From Cinclus cinclus (lineage: Eukaryota; Chordata; Aves; Passeriformes; Cinclidae): a stretch of 64,000 nucleotides of DNA. Made by a program: the position numbers and the translations under genes. Positions 26,201 through 36,829 of the stretch are shown here, one piece after another (position 1 is the stretch's first letter; each line of letters begins with the position of its first letter). Location of the stretch: positions 8,187,307 through 8,251,306 of the forward strand of contig NC_085052.1 in NCBI RefSeq assembly GCF_963662255.1, given 5' to 3'. The notes under the pieces were generated by a model. The model worked only from the letters and a program-made list of their open reading frames with translations. It was not told the origin of the DNA and made no database searches.

Positions 26201-29200
26201 TTTAATTTATTATATACAAATGAAGAAGACCAAGTGCATTGGGACTAAGCCAGCTGGACATTGGACAAAAAGTTCCAATATTGTCCACGTTTCAAAACAG
26301 TTAAAAAAAGTCAGAAGTCAAATGAAAAGAAACAGGTAGCAGTGCCCTAGTTTTGTGCACTTGATATTTCAGGGATCACTTACACCCCACATGACAATTT
26401 TGTGATGAGATGCCTGCAGAACAGAGTTCTAAACTCTCAATCATCACTTTGTAATTAAGATTCAGCTTCCCAATTAGCTGCACGATATCTGCCATGCAGG
26501 CCTCACTATATTGTATGCAACATAATAGCCAAAAAACATTCGAAAGGTAAATTTTTACAAATAAAGAATTTTGCCTGCTGAAAGGCTTTCTGATCATTTC
26601 TAGAAAACCTGCACATTCCATGGGTGCTCTGGAAACTGAAATCTTGTATGATCATACCCTAGGCAGTACAATGTACACAGGCAACTGACAATTATGTGCA
26701 AAAAAAAAAAAAAATCTCCTTTTACCTTTCATAGGTACTAAGAAATTAACAGGTACATATGGATTGCTTCAAAAATGACTCAAAGCAAGCTCTCCAAACA
26801 CTAATGCTCAGAGAACACTCTGGCAAGGATTAGCAATTGCAAAATGCCAGTGGAGCTAGGATTAGCTAAACTAAACTGCTTTAGGGTATAAACTCATGCT
26901 TTTTCCAAACAGGTGGCACAGAAGGAAGGAGGTGAATAACATTCTACAGTACCTTGGCTCATCATCAAATGGTACTCCACACTGCATCTGAAAACAGCTT
27001 CAGCTTGTCCTCAGGAGCAAGTCTGATGTTCTCTGCAAATGCTAGGAGCCCACCATGCTCGGGGTCACATTGCAGAGAGAAGCAGGATGCTCTGTGTGCC
27101 CAGGCCCCAGCATTTGCCTGTGTCAGCAGTGGGTCACGCTGGACTGTTCTGTGGGGCCATTCAAAGCCATCATCCTGCCAGCTGAGGTCATGCAGGCCTG
27201 AGCTACCTTTGCTGACGAGAGGAAAACATGCTCCCATCACTCATTCTATCTCTACTCCTATGTAAGAGCACAGGAAAACAGATTTTGAGATGCAGGTGGG
27301 ACAGCAGACTTCACTCTGTGATACGTCCCTCCTCCTTCTGTCAAAACCTGATCCACCATTACTACAGTAGTTACACAATGAATGTTTCTAGCAAAATAAT
27401 GCAAGTTAACATGCATAGTTCACAAAGCCTCTCTGTACTTTAATGAATACAACTACTTCCTACATATTTACCCTCAAACACTTTAGGTTTATTATAAATT
27501 TGGCTTAGATTTGTTTGGATTGCTCTGAAAGCTTAAACGTCACACTACAAAATAAATGTCCCCCAAATTCTGTATGATACAGCCCAGAATTTGTTGTAAT
27601 GAAGGAAATAAATGACTACACTAAAAAGTAATAAGGATACTTGACTGTGACTACTTCAGATGCAGCTCCTGGATAACCCAGTGTCTGCTGTACTTCACGT
27701 TAAAAAGACTCTAAGGAGACTGGAAACAAATATTGACTGTGAATGAATGAGTTCTTGCAATATAGACTAGATACTATTTCAAGATATTGGGCTTTTCCTA
27801 TGAGGTATGTCCAGTAAACATCCAAGGGACAGTACAAGCACTGACCACAGTTTCCACTCCTTGTTAAATACTCCTGCAGTGTTCTCCAGAAATTGAGTTC
27901 CAGCTCTAATAAAAATTGCTGTAATAAAACAAAAACAAACAACAACAACAAAAAAAACCAAAACACACACACAAAAACCCTACCACCCCCCCCCAAACAA
28001 ACAAACAAACAAAACCCCAAAACAAACTCCAAACAAAATTAAAATTATACTGTGACAGAACTTGGAGCTGTGACAGTAAAAGCAAACATCATCACCCATT
28101 TACAGGACAAACTAAGGCACACAGTGACTTCCTTAGAGACATTAAGGAAACCTGAGGCTGAAACAGGAGGTCAGCTCAGGCATCTGAGTTGCAGCCCAGA
28201 ACATAACTTCAGATAATGATTCATCAGCTGCTATTTACTTTAAAGTAGCTTGCTATTTTTAGTCTATCTAAGGGTAAAAGATATACTTTTTAAAGCAATA
28301 TTTACTTTGAAAGGACTGTAATATTCTGACACTGAAAAACGTGTAACAGAATGGAAAACATATGTATATGTATCACTGTGAATCCACTTCTCAGATTTGC
28401 AGTGTTAAACAGCTGAAATATTCTTGGTCACTACATGTCCCACAAAACCTCTCAATTCCTCAGTGGGATTTTCTTGCAATCCATTTCATGTGTCTGCATT
28501 GAGGACACTATAGAATCACTTTCATTTGTAATTAAGTATTTGTGAAGATTTTAAAATAGATATTTAAATTGTGTTTTCTGTTTCCAGATGAGAAGGGGAA
28601 TATTGACTGTAAAACAAGACTGTAGGGCTGGAGCAGATAAAAGTAACTAGAAGACAAATGGTTCTATACAATTAAATTAGGATAAAACTGGTACCTAGAT
28701 ACTACTAATAACACAACACTTCTGCATTGCTTCTTCATGGAAGCCCATGAGCAGTCAGGACTTTTGACAGTGTAAGTGTTAGTCTACCAAGCCTTGGGAA
28801 TTTCTGGATGCATCTTTTTAAAAAAACCGCAACTTTAATTAGGATTAAGAGAAATCTTAGCTCTACTTAACATAGTGAAATTGCAATTTTATTTTATTTC
28901 ATGTTACATTAACTTTCCTGGATGCTAAAAAGCATTTGCTGCTATCAATCTCCCTAATGGAGGTCCCTAACAAAGCACAAAAGATACCAAATGAAGATAT
29001 TAAATCATCCTGTGGAGAAGCAAGACTATATTTAAAGCCTTGAAAGCGTAAAAGGAGAACACATAGCATAGTAAAACCCCTCAAAATTATATGGGAAAAA
29101 TTCTATTAGTTAGCTAAAAAAATAAAAGACACATTTGAAATCCTTAGCTGAATCTTTTTTTAAACGTGTTTTAAACTTTTTTTGGTGTGTATTCTCTCTG

Positions 29201-31989
29201 GAATGTGTCTTGATATTTCGGCTTTCTGAAACACAACTTTTTGCTCAACTGCAGCACAGCCCATTTTTTATTCTTGTCGCAGTACACAAAATTAATACCC
29301 TCCTGCCATCTAGTGGCTAAAACAAAATCCCGGAGCCAAACACGGATGGCAGATTTAATCCATTTAATCCAGTTTTTCTCACCAACATTAGCCAAGTATC
29401 AGCACTTTTCCACAGAGAAGGAAATATGTAGAAGATAATTCCCCTAAATTGTTGAGATGTCAGAAGTATCTGCCCATCCTGGCTTGTTCTGAGCCTCGTG
29501 GCCTCCTTGGTAAAGCAGCCTCACAGACTTGCCAGAGAGAAATATGCTGTAGTGAGAAAGGTTTTAATTTACTTGTAGTTACTGCTCTGACAAGGTAGAT
29601 CTCCAGTCACAGCCAGAGAGTGGCAAGCTGAAGCTGTGATGCTACTGGAAACAGCTGGTCCTTCTGCACAGCTTTGAATTTAGCTTCTCACTGCTCTGTT
29701 CTCTCAAATTAAAATTAATGTGCTTATTTAACATCACAAGTTACTTGTTTTCCTATTGAACTTACATATGTTAGGCAACAGTACAGGAAATGCAGTGAAG
29801 CATTTCATTGAGAGTACTGTACAGCTGGTAAAGACTGGGTTGATAAAACAACAAAAAAGGGACAATAAAATTGTAGTCACTCTAAAGCTTTATAGATACC
29901 TTTTTTAAGATGTACTACTTCATGCTGCCAAAATGAAGCTTTGGAAATCAAGACAGAGAGCCACACTGGTTCAAGTAGAAGTACATCTAGCCTGGTATCT
30001 GGTCCTGACTAGAAATGAGTCTAAAGAAAGCAAACACAAGAAACGGGATACAGAATATATTCTCCCAGAGATGTGACTTAGGAAGATCTTCACCAAAGAT
30101 GTTAACATCTGGAATTTTTTTCACACATACACATCTAATCTCTCCTGAATTTACCTAAAACCTTGACATCTGCTTATCCCCTGGCTTTCAGATCTACAGT
30201 GACATTCTGCTCTATGCTAAAATTACACCTTAGCACTTATTTTAAACCAACTGCATGAACTTTTCATTGGATGTCCCCTGGATTCCCTGCGAGGCACAAA
30301 GAATGATCATTCTCATCTTTCTTCTTTATTACAATCACAGTTTTAGATCATGTCCCATCTTCCTTTACCCTCTCACATTACTCTCCTATCTTACTTCAGA
30401 CCAAAGACTTTTAGTTTTTGTGGGACAATGACAAATACCTTAATTGTTGAGCACCTTATTCTGCATTAAGCAACCATTACTTTATTCAAGAAACTCCGTT
30501 AGATTTCTCAAAAGTATTTTTTCTACAAAATATAAGTTGAATTCTCTCAATTACCTCATATTTATGAGTAATTTTTTACTTCTGAAGAAAAATGTTGTAA
30601 ATTGCATGTTCAAGAAGTTCCCAAAAGATGAATGCCTCAAACTGATGAATAGCCAAATTATTTGAAAATTTTCTTACAGAAAAAAGTCATAGAAATGCTG
30701 ATTATTGCCTTTTCTTTGGAAATTAACTTTGAGCTGCATAATTTAATAATAGTATTAGCATATCACCTCTTATAAAGAAGACCAAATCAAATATCAAAAC
30801 ACACATTTTATAAAGCTGAAAAGAAACCTTTGAAAAATATTTGACAAGATTTAGAAACAAATGCTACATTTGTCTATTTGTTAAAATTAATAATACTCAT
30901 ACACATCATGAAACATATTTGAAGAATGATAAAATGAGACAAAGTACAGTGATTTGCTTAACAGCACATCAAAAGTCTTCTAAGACTAAAGCATCTTCAC
31001 TCCTCTCACAGATTTGTTACCCCTATTAAATTCATAGAAAAAAACAGCAAAAATAAATGTATATTAGCCTCTGAATTATACTGCTTACTTTAATGTAAAT
31101 TTCCAACAGCAAAAGAAATCAAAACCTTTCTGTAAATGCATTAGACTTTGAATTATATATCTCTTGTAAAATCTCACTAAATCCAATGTGAAGTAGCCAT
31201 TTGCTGACATTCAACAGTATTTATAAACTTTGCATGTTCATTTTTAATCTTTTGCATTTCCAATCACATTTATCCAGTGTTTTCAGGAGTGCAGATGAGC
31301 AGTAAATAGTTCTTGCTTCCTACTGATTTAATGAAAGTAAGCTTATGCTTCAGTGAGACTACTATGCTTTAAAACGAAACGCTTTTAATATGTTCTGTAA
31401 GGGTTTACATCTCTAGACTTGGTGAGGCTTATTTGTGCTACAACCTAGATGGCACATCCAGGCTTTAAAGTAACTTGGACAGTCAGCAGGGGATTCCAGT
31501 GATGCTGGAGATTAGCTGAGTTGAGTGCAGTAAAATAGATAATTAATGGCATATTCAATTCCCAGCTCCAGCAAAGGTCAGTGTTTAAGACGTGGGATTG
31601 TAATTGATGCTAAATGAACTTGGTGGTCTCTTAGCTGCCAAATAAAACTGACAGGAGATATTAGAAATTTCCCTATAGGGAGATACTATAAAGAAATGCT
31701 TTAAGGTACAGACCAGATACATTAAATTCATACAACATAAGCCACCTTCCTACCCAACTATCAATAACATTGTGGACATGGCAAACTGAACATCAAATCA
31801 AGCCTTTTTATGTTTATTTGATTAAAAGGGTATCATGTCAAGAACAACAAGAACTGGAATACAAGTAGGAACTTACGTTCTAAAAACTGAGAACCTGCTG
31901 CTTCTGTCTGGCCTTGCATCAACTACATCACAGACATCTCCATCACCTCCTTCTCCAGCAGGGAGATCACCACGCTGATCCTCCTCCAT
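14074..31989 (-). CDS. CASP7: Caspase-7 (complete coding sequence, six exons)
   Basis: CASP7 encodes an executioner cysteine protease, a cytosolic dimeric zymogen activated by initiator caspases during apoptosis, cutting after DEVD-like sites. The six exons join without frame breaks into 310 codons, close to the roughly 303 of mammals. Landmarks: prodomain with a DVVD/A site (Asp24), a basic KKK patch (39-41), substrate-pocket Arg92 in MGTRNGTD, catalytic His149 in LLSHGEE, catalytic Cys191 in QACRG, linker cleavage site IQTD (Asp203), S-pocket [11 protein letters not shown] (239-249), and C-terminal [10 protein letters not shown]. The ESQSDDP run near the C-terminus distinguishes it from caspase-3. 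Minus strand, head to head with NRAP. The small subunit lies in the last two exons. Confidence 0.97.
14819..14960 (-). CDS. CASP7: CASP7 exon 5 of coding sequence (catalytic Cys and linker)
   Basis: The 142-base exon (acceptor CTTTCAG, donor CAG/GTAAGG) starts [16 protein letters not shown] with catalytic Cys191 and the activation site after Asp203. It ends [14 protein letters not shown], the start of the small subunit. Between them the linker reads [14 protein letters not shown], four residues longer (RCLE) than the mammalian form I remember, with an added Cys211. The frame stays open. Confidence 0.97.
16309..16484 (-). CDS. CASP7: CASP7 exon 4 of coding sequence (catalytic His)
   Basis: The 176-base exon (acceptor GCCTTGCAG, donor CAG/GTAATA) encodes residues 132-189, with [15 protein letters not shown] holding catalytic His149 and the end KPKLFFIQ leading into the catalytic Cys exon. 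Every core residue I can compare is intact. Confidence 0.98.
16963..17091 (-). CDS. CASP7: CASP7 exon 3 of coding sequence
   Basis: A 129-base exon (acceptor TTTCCAGCAG, donor AAG/GTAAAA) encodes residues 89-130, beginning [14 protein letters not shown] and ending MEKLLKQ. Arg92 is the conserved S1-pocket arginine. [10 protein letters not shown] corresponds to the second beta strand of the large subunit. Confidence 0.97.
17948..18096 (-). CDS. CASP7: CASP7 exon 2 of coding sequence
   Basis: The 149-base exon (acceptor TTCACCTAG, donor CAG/GTAATG) encodes residues 39-87: a basic KKKNGEEE start and the large-subunit opening [30 protein letters not shown] is a caspase-3/7 signature. The basic patch corresponds to the substrate-recruiting exosite of caspase-7 but has three consecutive lysines here rather than the four I recall in human. 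Confidence 0.97.
25515..25618 (+). mobile_element. CR1 LINE 3'-end fragment
   Basis: The run CTGGGATGACCCTGCTCGAG followed by GCAGGGAGGTGGGACCAGAT and TCAATCCAACC closely resembles the conserved 3' end of avian CR1 elements (GACCCTGCT...GG-GGGTTGGACTAGATGA...TCCAACC). The usual terminal octamer repeat is degraded. It is 5'-truncated, as most CR1 copies are. Confidence 0.7.
26700..26714. repeat. Poly(A) run
   Basis: A run of about fifteen A residues inside the long CASP7 intron. No retrocopy could be recognised upstream of it. Confidence 0.8.
27925..28040. repeat. A/C-rich low-complexity tract
   Basis: Tandem CAAA, CAA and CA blocks with a C9 run (about 27986-27994) in the CASP7 intron. The minus-strand open frame at 27700-28032 is a by-product of this repeat. 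Confidence 0.85.
31877..31989 (-). CDS. CASP7: CASP7 first coding exon (prodomain)
   Basis: The ATG is the very first codon of the exon, directly after acceptor TTTATTTGTAG, so the 5'UTR sits on one or more upstream exons. It encodes [15 protein letters not shown] and then [13 protein letters not shown], matching the mammalian N-peptide and its DxVD/A removal site (Asp24). Donor AAC/GTAAGT. It ends in phase 2 and forms Thr38 with the next exon. Confidence 0.95.
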
Positions 31990-32294
31990 CTACAAATAAA
32001 AGTACAAGAATATAAGTGTCCCTCAGCAAGCACTGACATTTTAGAAATACTTCTATGAGCCAGATTGTTTATGGTCTGGTTTATAGAAAATACATGTGAA
32101 GGTTTTAGTCAGCTTCATTTCAAGTATAATACTTCCTCAAGAAAGAGTGGCTACAGATTTCTGGTCCTGAATTGCTGTGGCATTGCACATGTTCAGCCAT
32201 CTCTATTTTCTTGTAGCAGTTACCAAAAGGAACTCATCTAATAGCAGTCTCAGAAATACAGATTACAGCAGAATTAAAAACAATTTTATGGTGA

Positions 32295-32470
32295 AAGATC
32301 ACAGAATCAGAGAATTGAATCATAGAATTAAATCTTAAAAAAGAATCAGAATATTTTGAGTTGTAAGGGACCTCCTGGGATCATCAGAGTCCAACACCTG
32401 GGCTACACAACGTAGTCCCAAGAATCCTGCCACGTCCGCATGTGCGCTGTCCGCATCATAGAAGTAATTC
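32295..32470 (-). mobile_element. CR1 LINE 3'-end fragment, reverse orientation
   Basis: On the plus strand the sequence runs GATCACAGAATCAGAGAATT, then GAGTTGTAAGGGACCTCCTG, GGATCATCAGAGTCCAACAC and CCAAGAATCCTGCC. This is the reverse complement of the typical avian CR1 3' terminus, with its TTCTGTGAT repeats at the end. It lies just upstream of the CASP7 start codon exon. Confidence 0.75.
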
Positions 32471-32965
32471 CCAGAAAGTTTTCCATGGTCTGGAAAGAAG
32501 TATGTTGGGATAAAAGCAAGGGCTCCTGTGTTTTCATTTGCATATACACAGTCAAATGTGTGCAAGTGAAAGAGTCACGTGTATTTTCTGTGGGCGGTTT
32601 AAACTTAATCTAGATCATTAAGCAGTTGGAAAACTGCAAGAAGGACAGCACAACGATTTGCACCAGCTCAGCAGAGAGAAGAGCAGAACCTTCACCCAGG
32701 GTGGGATGCACTGAACATCTGGTCTCTGCTTCCAGACTTTCATCAGGAAATTAGCAGCGATTCCTGCCCCTTCCCCATAGTTAGGCACATTCCATTTGCT
32801 TTTATCATCCATTTACTGAGAAGAGCACACGTTTACATGAAAAGTACCCCAGCAGCAGCAGCAGCAGCTCAGAGACCAGCAGCTCCACAGCTGCACCACC
32901 TGGTCTGGGAGCTCCCCGAGAGTAAGAGCAGCTCCCAAAGCTGTGTCTAGTCTCGGCTTTGACCA
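32471..32965. other. CASP7 5' flank or first intron
   Basis: The stretch lies between the CR1 fragment and the CA repeat. It holds a CAG-repeat-like run (about 32850-32868) and a 64-codon minus-strand open frame at 32618-32812 without recognised motifs. An untranslated CASP7 exon could lie here but no clear one is seen. Confidence 0.4.
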
Positions 32966-33223
32966 GCACACTCACACACACACTCACACACACTCACAAA
33001 CACTCTCACACACACACACTCACACAGACACACACACATACACTCTCTCACACACTCACACACACACACACTCACTCACACAGACACACACACTCTCTCT
33101 CACACACACACACAGACACACTCACACAAAAACACTCACACACACACAGACACACACAGAGACACACTCACACACTCACACACTCTCACACACACACACT
33201 CACTCACACTCTCTCACACACAC
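32966..33223. repeat. CA/CACACTCA microsatellite
   Basis: About 258 bp of imperfect CA dinucleotide interrupted by CT and AG variants. It directly abuts the CpG island. The histidine/threonine-rich open frames on the plus strand here are translation artefacts of this repeat. Confidence 0.97.
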
Positions 33224-33500
33224 GGAGGAAGCAGAGCGCGCAGGCCGCGGGCAGTGCCCAGGAGCAGCGCGGGCGCTCCCGGGAAGCGGAGCCGCAGCCG
33301 GGAACGCGCACCCGAGGGGAGGAAACGAGGGCAGGGGCCGGGCAGGGGCCGGGGGAGCCAGGGGGAAGGGGGACGGCTGGGCAGAGCCCGGGGCTTGCCT
33401 TGCTGCTGGGTCCGGCCGGGAGTGAAAGCGAAACTTAAAGCGAAAGCGGCGGGCGGTGCCCCCGGGGAGGCGCCGGGGCGGGGCGGGCTTCCCTGGCGTG
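33224..33500 (-). promoter_or_regulatory. CASP7: CpG island, probable CASP7 promoter
   Basis: A sharply bounded GC- and CpG-rich block (AGCGCGCAGGCCGCGGGCAG and similar) in an AT-rich setting, 1.2-1.5 kb upstream of the CASP7 ATG exon, which itself begins right at a splice acceptor. It is the best candidate for the CASP7 first exon and transcription start. Several G-runs on the plus strand (about 33329-33377) could form G-quadruplexes. No exact start site or donor can be assigned. It might also drive a plus-strand transcript. Confidence 0.6.
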
Positions 33501-33795
33501 TCCCCATCCCTGACCACATCCCCATCCCTGACCACATCCCCATCCCTGACCACATCCCCATCGCCATCCCCATCGCCATCCCTATCCCTGACCTTTGTCC
33601 CCATCCCTGACCCTTGTCCCTGTCCCCATCCCTATCCCTATCCCTGACTCCACCCCTGTCCCCATCCCCGGCCCCATCCCTGTCCCCAGCCCCATCCTTG
33701 AACCCGGCCCCATCCTTGATCCCATCCCTGTCCTCATCCCTGACCCCATCACTGTCCTCATCCCTGTCCCCATCCCCAGCCCTGTCCCCGTCCAT
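33501..33795. repeat. C-rich minisatellite (CCCATCCCTGACCACATC family)
   Basis: Three perfect tandem copies of an 18-base unit (33503-33556) are followed by degenerate 6- and 12-base CCCATC/CCTGTC units. The opposite strand is GGGATGGGGATG-like. Aspartate/glycine-rich open frames on the minus strand over this tract are artefacts. Confidence 0.95.
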
Positions 33796-34540
33796 CCTCC
33801 CAGCAGAAGCTCTTGGACACAGCCCCCAGGCCCTCCTCACTCCTCAGGTAGTGATGGCTGTCACAGCGACACCAAAATTGCCACCTTTAATAGCTGTGCT
33901 CCAGCACACCCCCCGAAAGAAGAGCCGAAAGTTTCATGGTGACACGAGGTTGTCTAGATCTAAGGAAATTTTTCCCTTACATAACTTCAGTGGCATTTCC
34001 TTATCTTCCCAATTATTCTGCATGTTGCATCTCTGCTAATTACGATATCCCACTGTGTAGCCGTAGCATCAGGCCCAGCAGTCCAGTACATGGACTGAAG
34101 ATTGGCACAGTCTTGCTAATTACTCCTGGATGCACGCTCCAATCCTGCAAAATCATACACCTACCCAGCAGTGTGTGGTGTTTAACATTCACTACCTGAA
34201 GAGATTTACATCAAAGAGACATTTTTCAGTATAACTGCCTCCTAATTGGCACAAAACACAGGCATGGTAACAAACAGGCTTTTGCTTCCCGACAGGTCAG
34301 TGCCTCAATGTGATGGCACACACACACTGTTGCTGGGACTGCTCCCTGCTTCCTGGGACTATGCCTGTGGCTCCTGGCTGGATGCATAGCCAAAGTTTTC
34401 TCCTGAAAATCAAACTAACAGAATCCCATGTTTCCTCTCATGCCATCTGTTAGCTGCTTCTTTTCAAGAAGACAGCATCGCTTCCAAATCCATAATGGAT
34501 CACCATGGACAGCAGAGACACTGGAAATGTATAGATCATG
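33796..34540. other. Non-coding stretch between repeats
   Basis: Single-copy sequence between the minisatellite and the pentanucleotide tract. Open frames of 87-141 codons begin inside the repeat and run out of it without recognisable content. Confidence 0.4.
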
Positions 34541-34752
34541 GGGAGGAGAGGAGAGGAAAGAAGAGGAGAGGAGAGGAGAGGAGAGGAGAGGAGAGGAGAG
34601 GAGAGGAGAGGAGAGGAGAGGAGAGGAGAGGAGAGGAGAGGAGAGGAGAGGAGAGGAGAGGAGAGGAGAGGAGAGGAGAGGAGAGGAGAGGAGAGGAGAG
34701 GAGAGGAGAGGAGAGGAGAGGAGAGGAGAGGAGAGGAGAGGAGAGGAGAGGG
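34541..34752. repeat. GGAGA pentanucleotide microsatellite
   Basis: Roughly 210 bp, nearly 40 pure copies from 34563 to 34751, preceded by an imperfect start. The plus strand is all purine. All long open frames here (GEERR or LLSSP type) are repeat artefacts. Confidence 0.98.
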
Positions 34753-35416
34753 ACTCTGTGACTGCCAGTGGCACCTAAAATTCAGAACATCCAAATATGC
34801 TTTTCTGATTATGTGTATGGGTGTTACCCCAGAAATACAGAAACTTTGCTTCTGTATCTTGATGAAAATGTTTATCTATTGCCATCTGGTCACCACAGCC
34901 AAATTTGCAGACCTAGAAGTGGCTTTTTTTCTAAACATGATTGCGTTGTTATCAAAGAAGTTATCTGACAATGCTTGCCAATTTTCAAGAGTTTGCTGTT
35001 AGAATTGCTTATGGGGAATTTCTGACTCCAGCTGTTGATGGAACTTATATTTCTATTTTCTTTTCACATTTGGTTGCTGGCATTCACAAAGAGAAAATTT
35101 GATTCTTCAGTGTGATGCAATACCTTTCTTAAATACATGTTAATTTTAATGCAGTACAAGGAGTTAGACTTAATTTTCAGAAAATCTTGCTTGTTTTCAG
35201 TGTGAAGTAAGGGGAAAATTAGAAATATAGTAGAAACAGAAGGAAATATCTTCCTTCAGGGCATGGAGTGATTTCCACCTAGGAAAGGGTCAGAAAGGGG
35301 AAAAAAAATCTCACGTTGAATATGGCACAGCTGGCCATAATGTGCATTACTGGGCAGGGAGAAGAACCAGCAGTGTGATACCTATAGCATCACCATTCCT
35401 CTCCTTTGCCCTGGAG

Positions 35417-35533
35417 GCTCACTCTCCTCCTTAAAAACATTAATAATGGAGCCTTCGACTGGATACTTGCATTGGAGAAAATAAGCAAGCAGCTGCAGGA
35501 TGAAAATGGGGCATGTCTTTGGGACACTGAAAG
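35417..35533 (+). other. Exon-like open segment 1, unidentified
   Basis: After CTCCTTTGCCCTGGAG the frame is open for 38 codons with coding-like composition (it contains GAFDWILALEKISKQLQ) and meets an AG/GTGGGT donor. It ends in phase 2, and segment 2 begins with C, so AG/C would give Ser. I do not recognise the protein. The acceptor is only moderate. Confidence 0.3.
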
Positions 35534-36126
35534 GTGGGTGGCAGGTACAAACTAGAAGGCTCGAGGTAACTGAATAGTACCTGGAATGGTCTGGAATAAT
35601 TATTGTGTCCTGAGTTGTGCACAGTCTGTGAAAACAAGGATGGGGTTTTGAGCGACCTGGGAGGCAGGGGTGAGTATACTTCTAGGATGGAGGATTTGAT
35701 AGACTCACAGTGTGTTCCCTTCTAAATGTCAGTTGTTAATTTTAATGTATTTTGCAAGAAAGGATGGATGGTTTTGATGTGCTGTGAGGAATATGGGGTA
35801 GGGCAGGGTGATTGAGCACACCACAACTTTATGGAATTCTGTAGAATAATGAACCTCAGTTGGTTTGATGCATGTGTTTTGTTGGGATTTCTCTGTAATC
35901 AGGCAGAGATGATCTGTTGCACATACCATATTGCACAAGTTTTAAACTTGAGTCTTATTTGTGTTATGATACACAACAAATGGGCATATTTGGACACTGG
36001 TGATCATGTGGGCTATGCTCTACGTGCTTTTCACACTTTTCTTCAAGCGTTTAGCTTAGATTGTAGCACATCCTCACCAGTTCTTTCTTAGCTCTGTAAC
36101 AGTGATATCTTCTTGCCCCCTTGGTT

Positions 36127-36143
36127 CTTTTTTTTTTTTTTTT
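36127..36143. repeat. Poly(T) run
   Basis: Seventeen T residues between exon-like segments 1 and 2. No associated retrocopy was recognised. Confidence 0.9.
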
Positions 36144-36289
36144 ATTTCTCTCTTTATCTCACTCTATTAGAAGCTTTTGCAAAATCCCTACACTCTCAGG
36201 TCTTCTTGACACTGGCAACAAGGGGAAAGTGTAAGCATAAACCCTTTAATCCTGAAATATAAACCGTTGTTAGTTGGTTTCCAAAACAG

Positions 36290-36458
36290 CAAAAATGGAA
36301 AAAGCAACTGTGCAATTTTGGAAGGTGGTTCCTTAGAAGGTTTTATTCAAGTCTTAGAAGATATTGGTGTTGATAAATCTTCTCCAGTTTTCTTTCAGTA
36401 TTTTTCTAAGCTTGGGTTTGCTACTATGCTAAATTTGATTAGCATGGAGAGACTGTAG
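36290..36458 (+). other. Exon-like open segment 2, unidentified
   Basis: This segment follows TTTCCAAAACAG. After one base (C) the frame encodes KNGKSNCAILEGGSLEG and VLEDIGVDKSSPVFF and ends at TAG (36456-36458). The entry phase fits segment 1. The GGSLEGFIQVLEDI run loosely resembles NGAFDWILALEKI of segment 1. No good phase-0 donor before the stop was found, so the join to segment 3 is not supported. Confidence 0.25.
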
Positions 36459-36610
36459 GAGGCAAAAGGCCCTGAGTCCAGGTAACTAATTAACCATAGA
36501 GTTCAGAGAAGGTGAACATAGACAAGGCCGGTTGAGTGCTTGAAATTTTACAGGCAGCTTTTACCAGTGGATAAAACTCCCACTTTGTGTAGTGAACCAG
36601 CACCCTTGGG

Positions 36611-36658
36611 GTTTTTTTTTTTTGGTTTTTTTTTTTTGTTTTGTTTTGGTTTTTTTTT
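36611..36658. repeat. T/G low-complexity tract
   Basis: Blocks of poly(T) separated by GG and G. The phenylalanine- or lysine-rich open frames across it are artefacts. Confidence 0.9.
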
Positions 36659-36829
36659 GCAAACAGAGGGAAAATAGGGTTGGCATAATTTGTGCTGTCT
36701 GGCTTCCTGTTCTTCATGTGGTTGGAAGGGCACAGCTTGAATTCAGGAGTGACAGAGGAGGTGACCCTGACTTGAATGTCTCTTAAGAAGTTACTTTGTG
36801 TAACTAATATGTGCTTTTTTTACAATCAG

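Larger units (their letters stand above)
18097..31876. other. CASP7: Long CASP7 intron (13.8 kb)
   Basis: This intron separates the prodomain exon from the large-subunit exons. It is AT-rich and mostly featureless. It contains a CR1-like fragment near 25515-25618, an A16-type run at 26700-26714, a GC-richer block at 26950-27240 open on both strands, and an A/C-rich low-complexity tract at 27925-28040. No further caspase exon was found in it. Confidence 0.7.

Noticed and set aside
27700..28032. Phenylalanine/valine-rich minus-strand frame resembling a membrane protein
   Set aside because: It comes from the CAAA/CAA/CA low-complexity tract; the hydrophobicity is an artefact.
32618..32812. Sixty-four-codon minus-strand frame (MDDKSKWNVPNYGEG...) as an alternative caspase-7 N-terminus
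   Set aside because: No recognisable similarity, and the caspase-7 start is clearly in the exon at 31877-31989. It may at most be untranslated leader.
32943..33840. Long open frames rich in His/Thr, Asp/Gly or Ser/Pro
   Set aside because: They are translations of the CA microsatellite, the CpG island and the C-rich minisatellite, open in several frames on both strands.
34415..35002. Open frames of 88-154 codons of GEERR and LLSSP type
   Set aside because: They are produced by the GGAGA repeat, whose unit of five bases has no stop codon in any frame.
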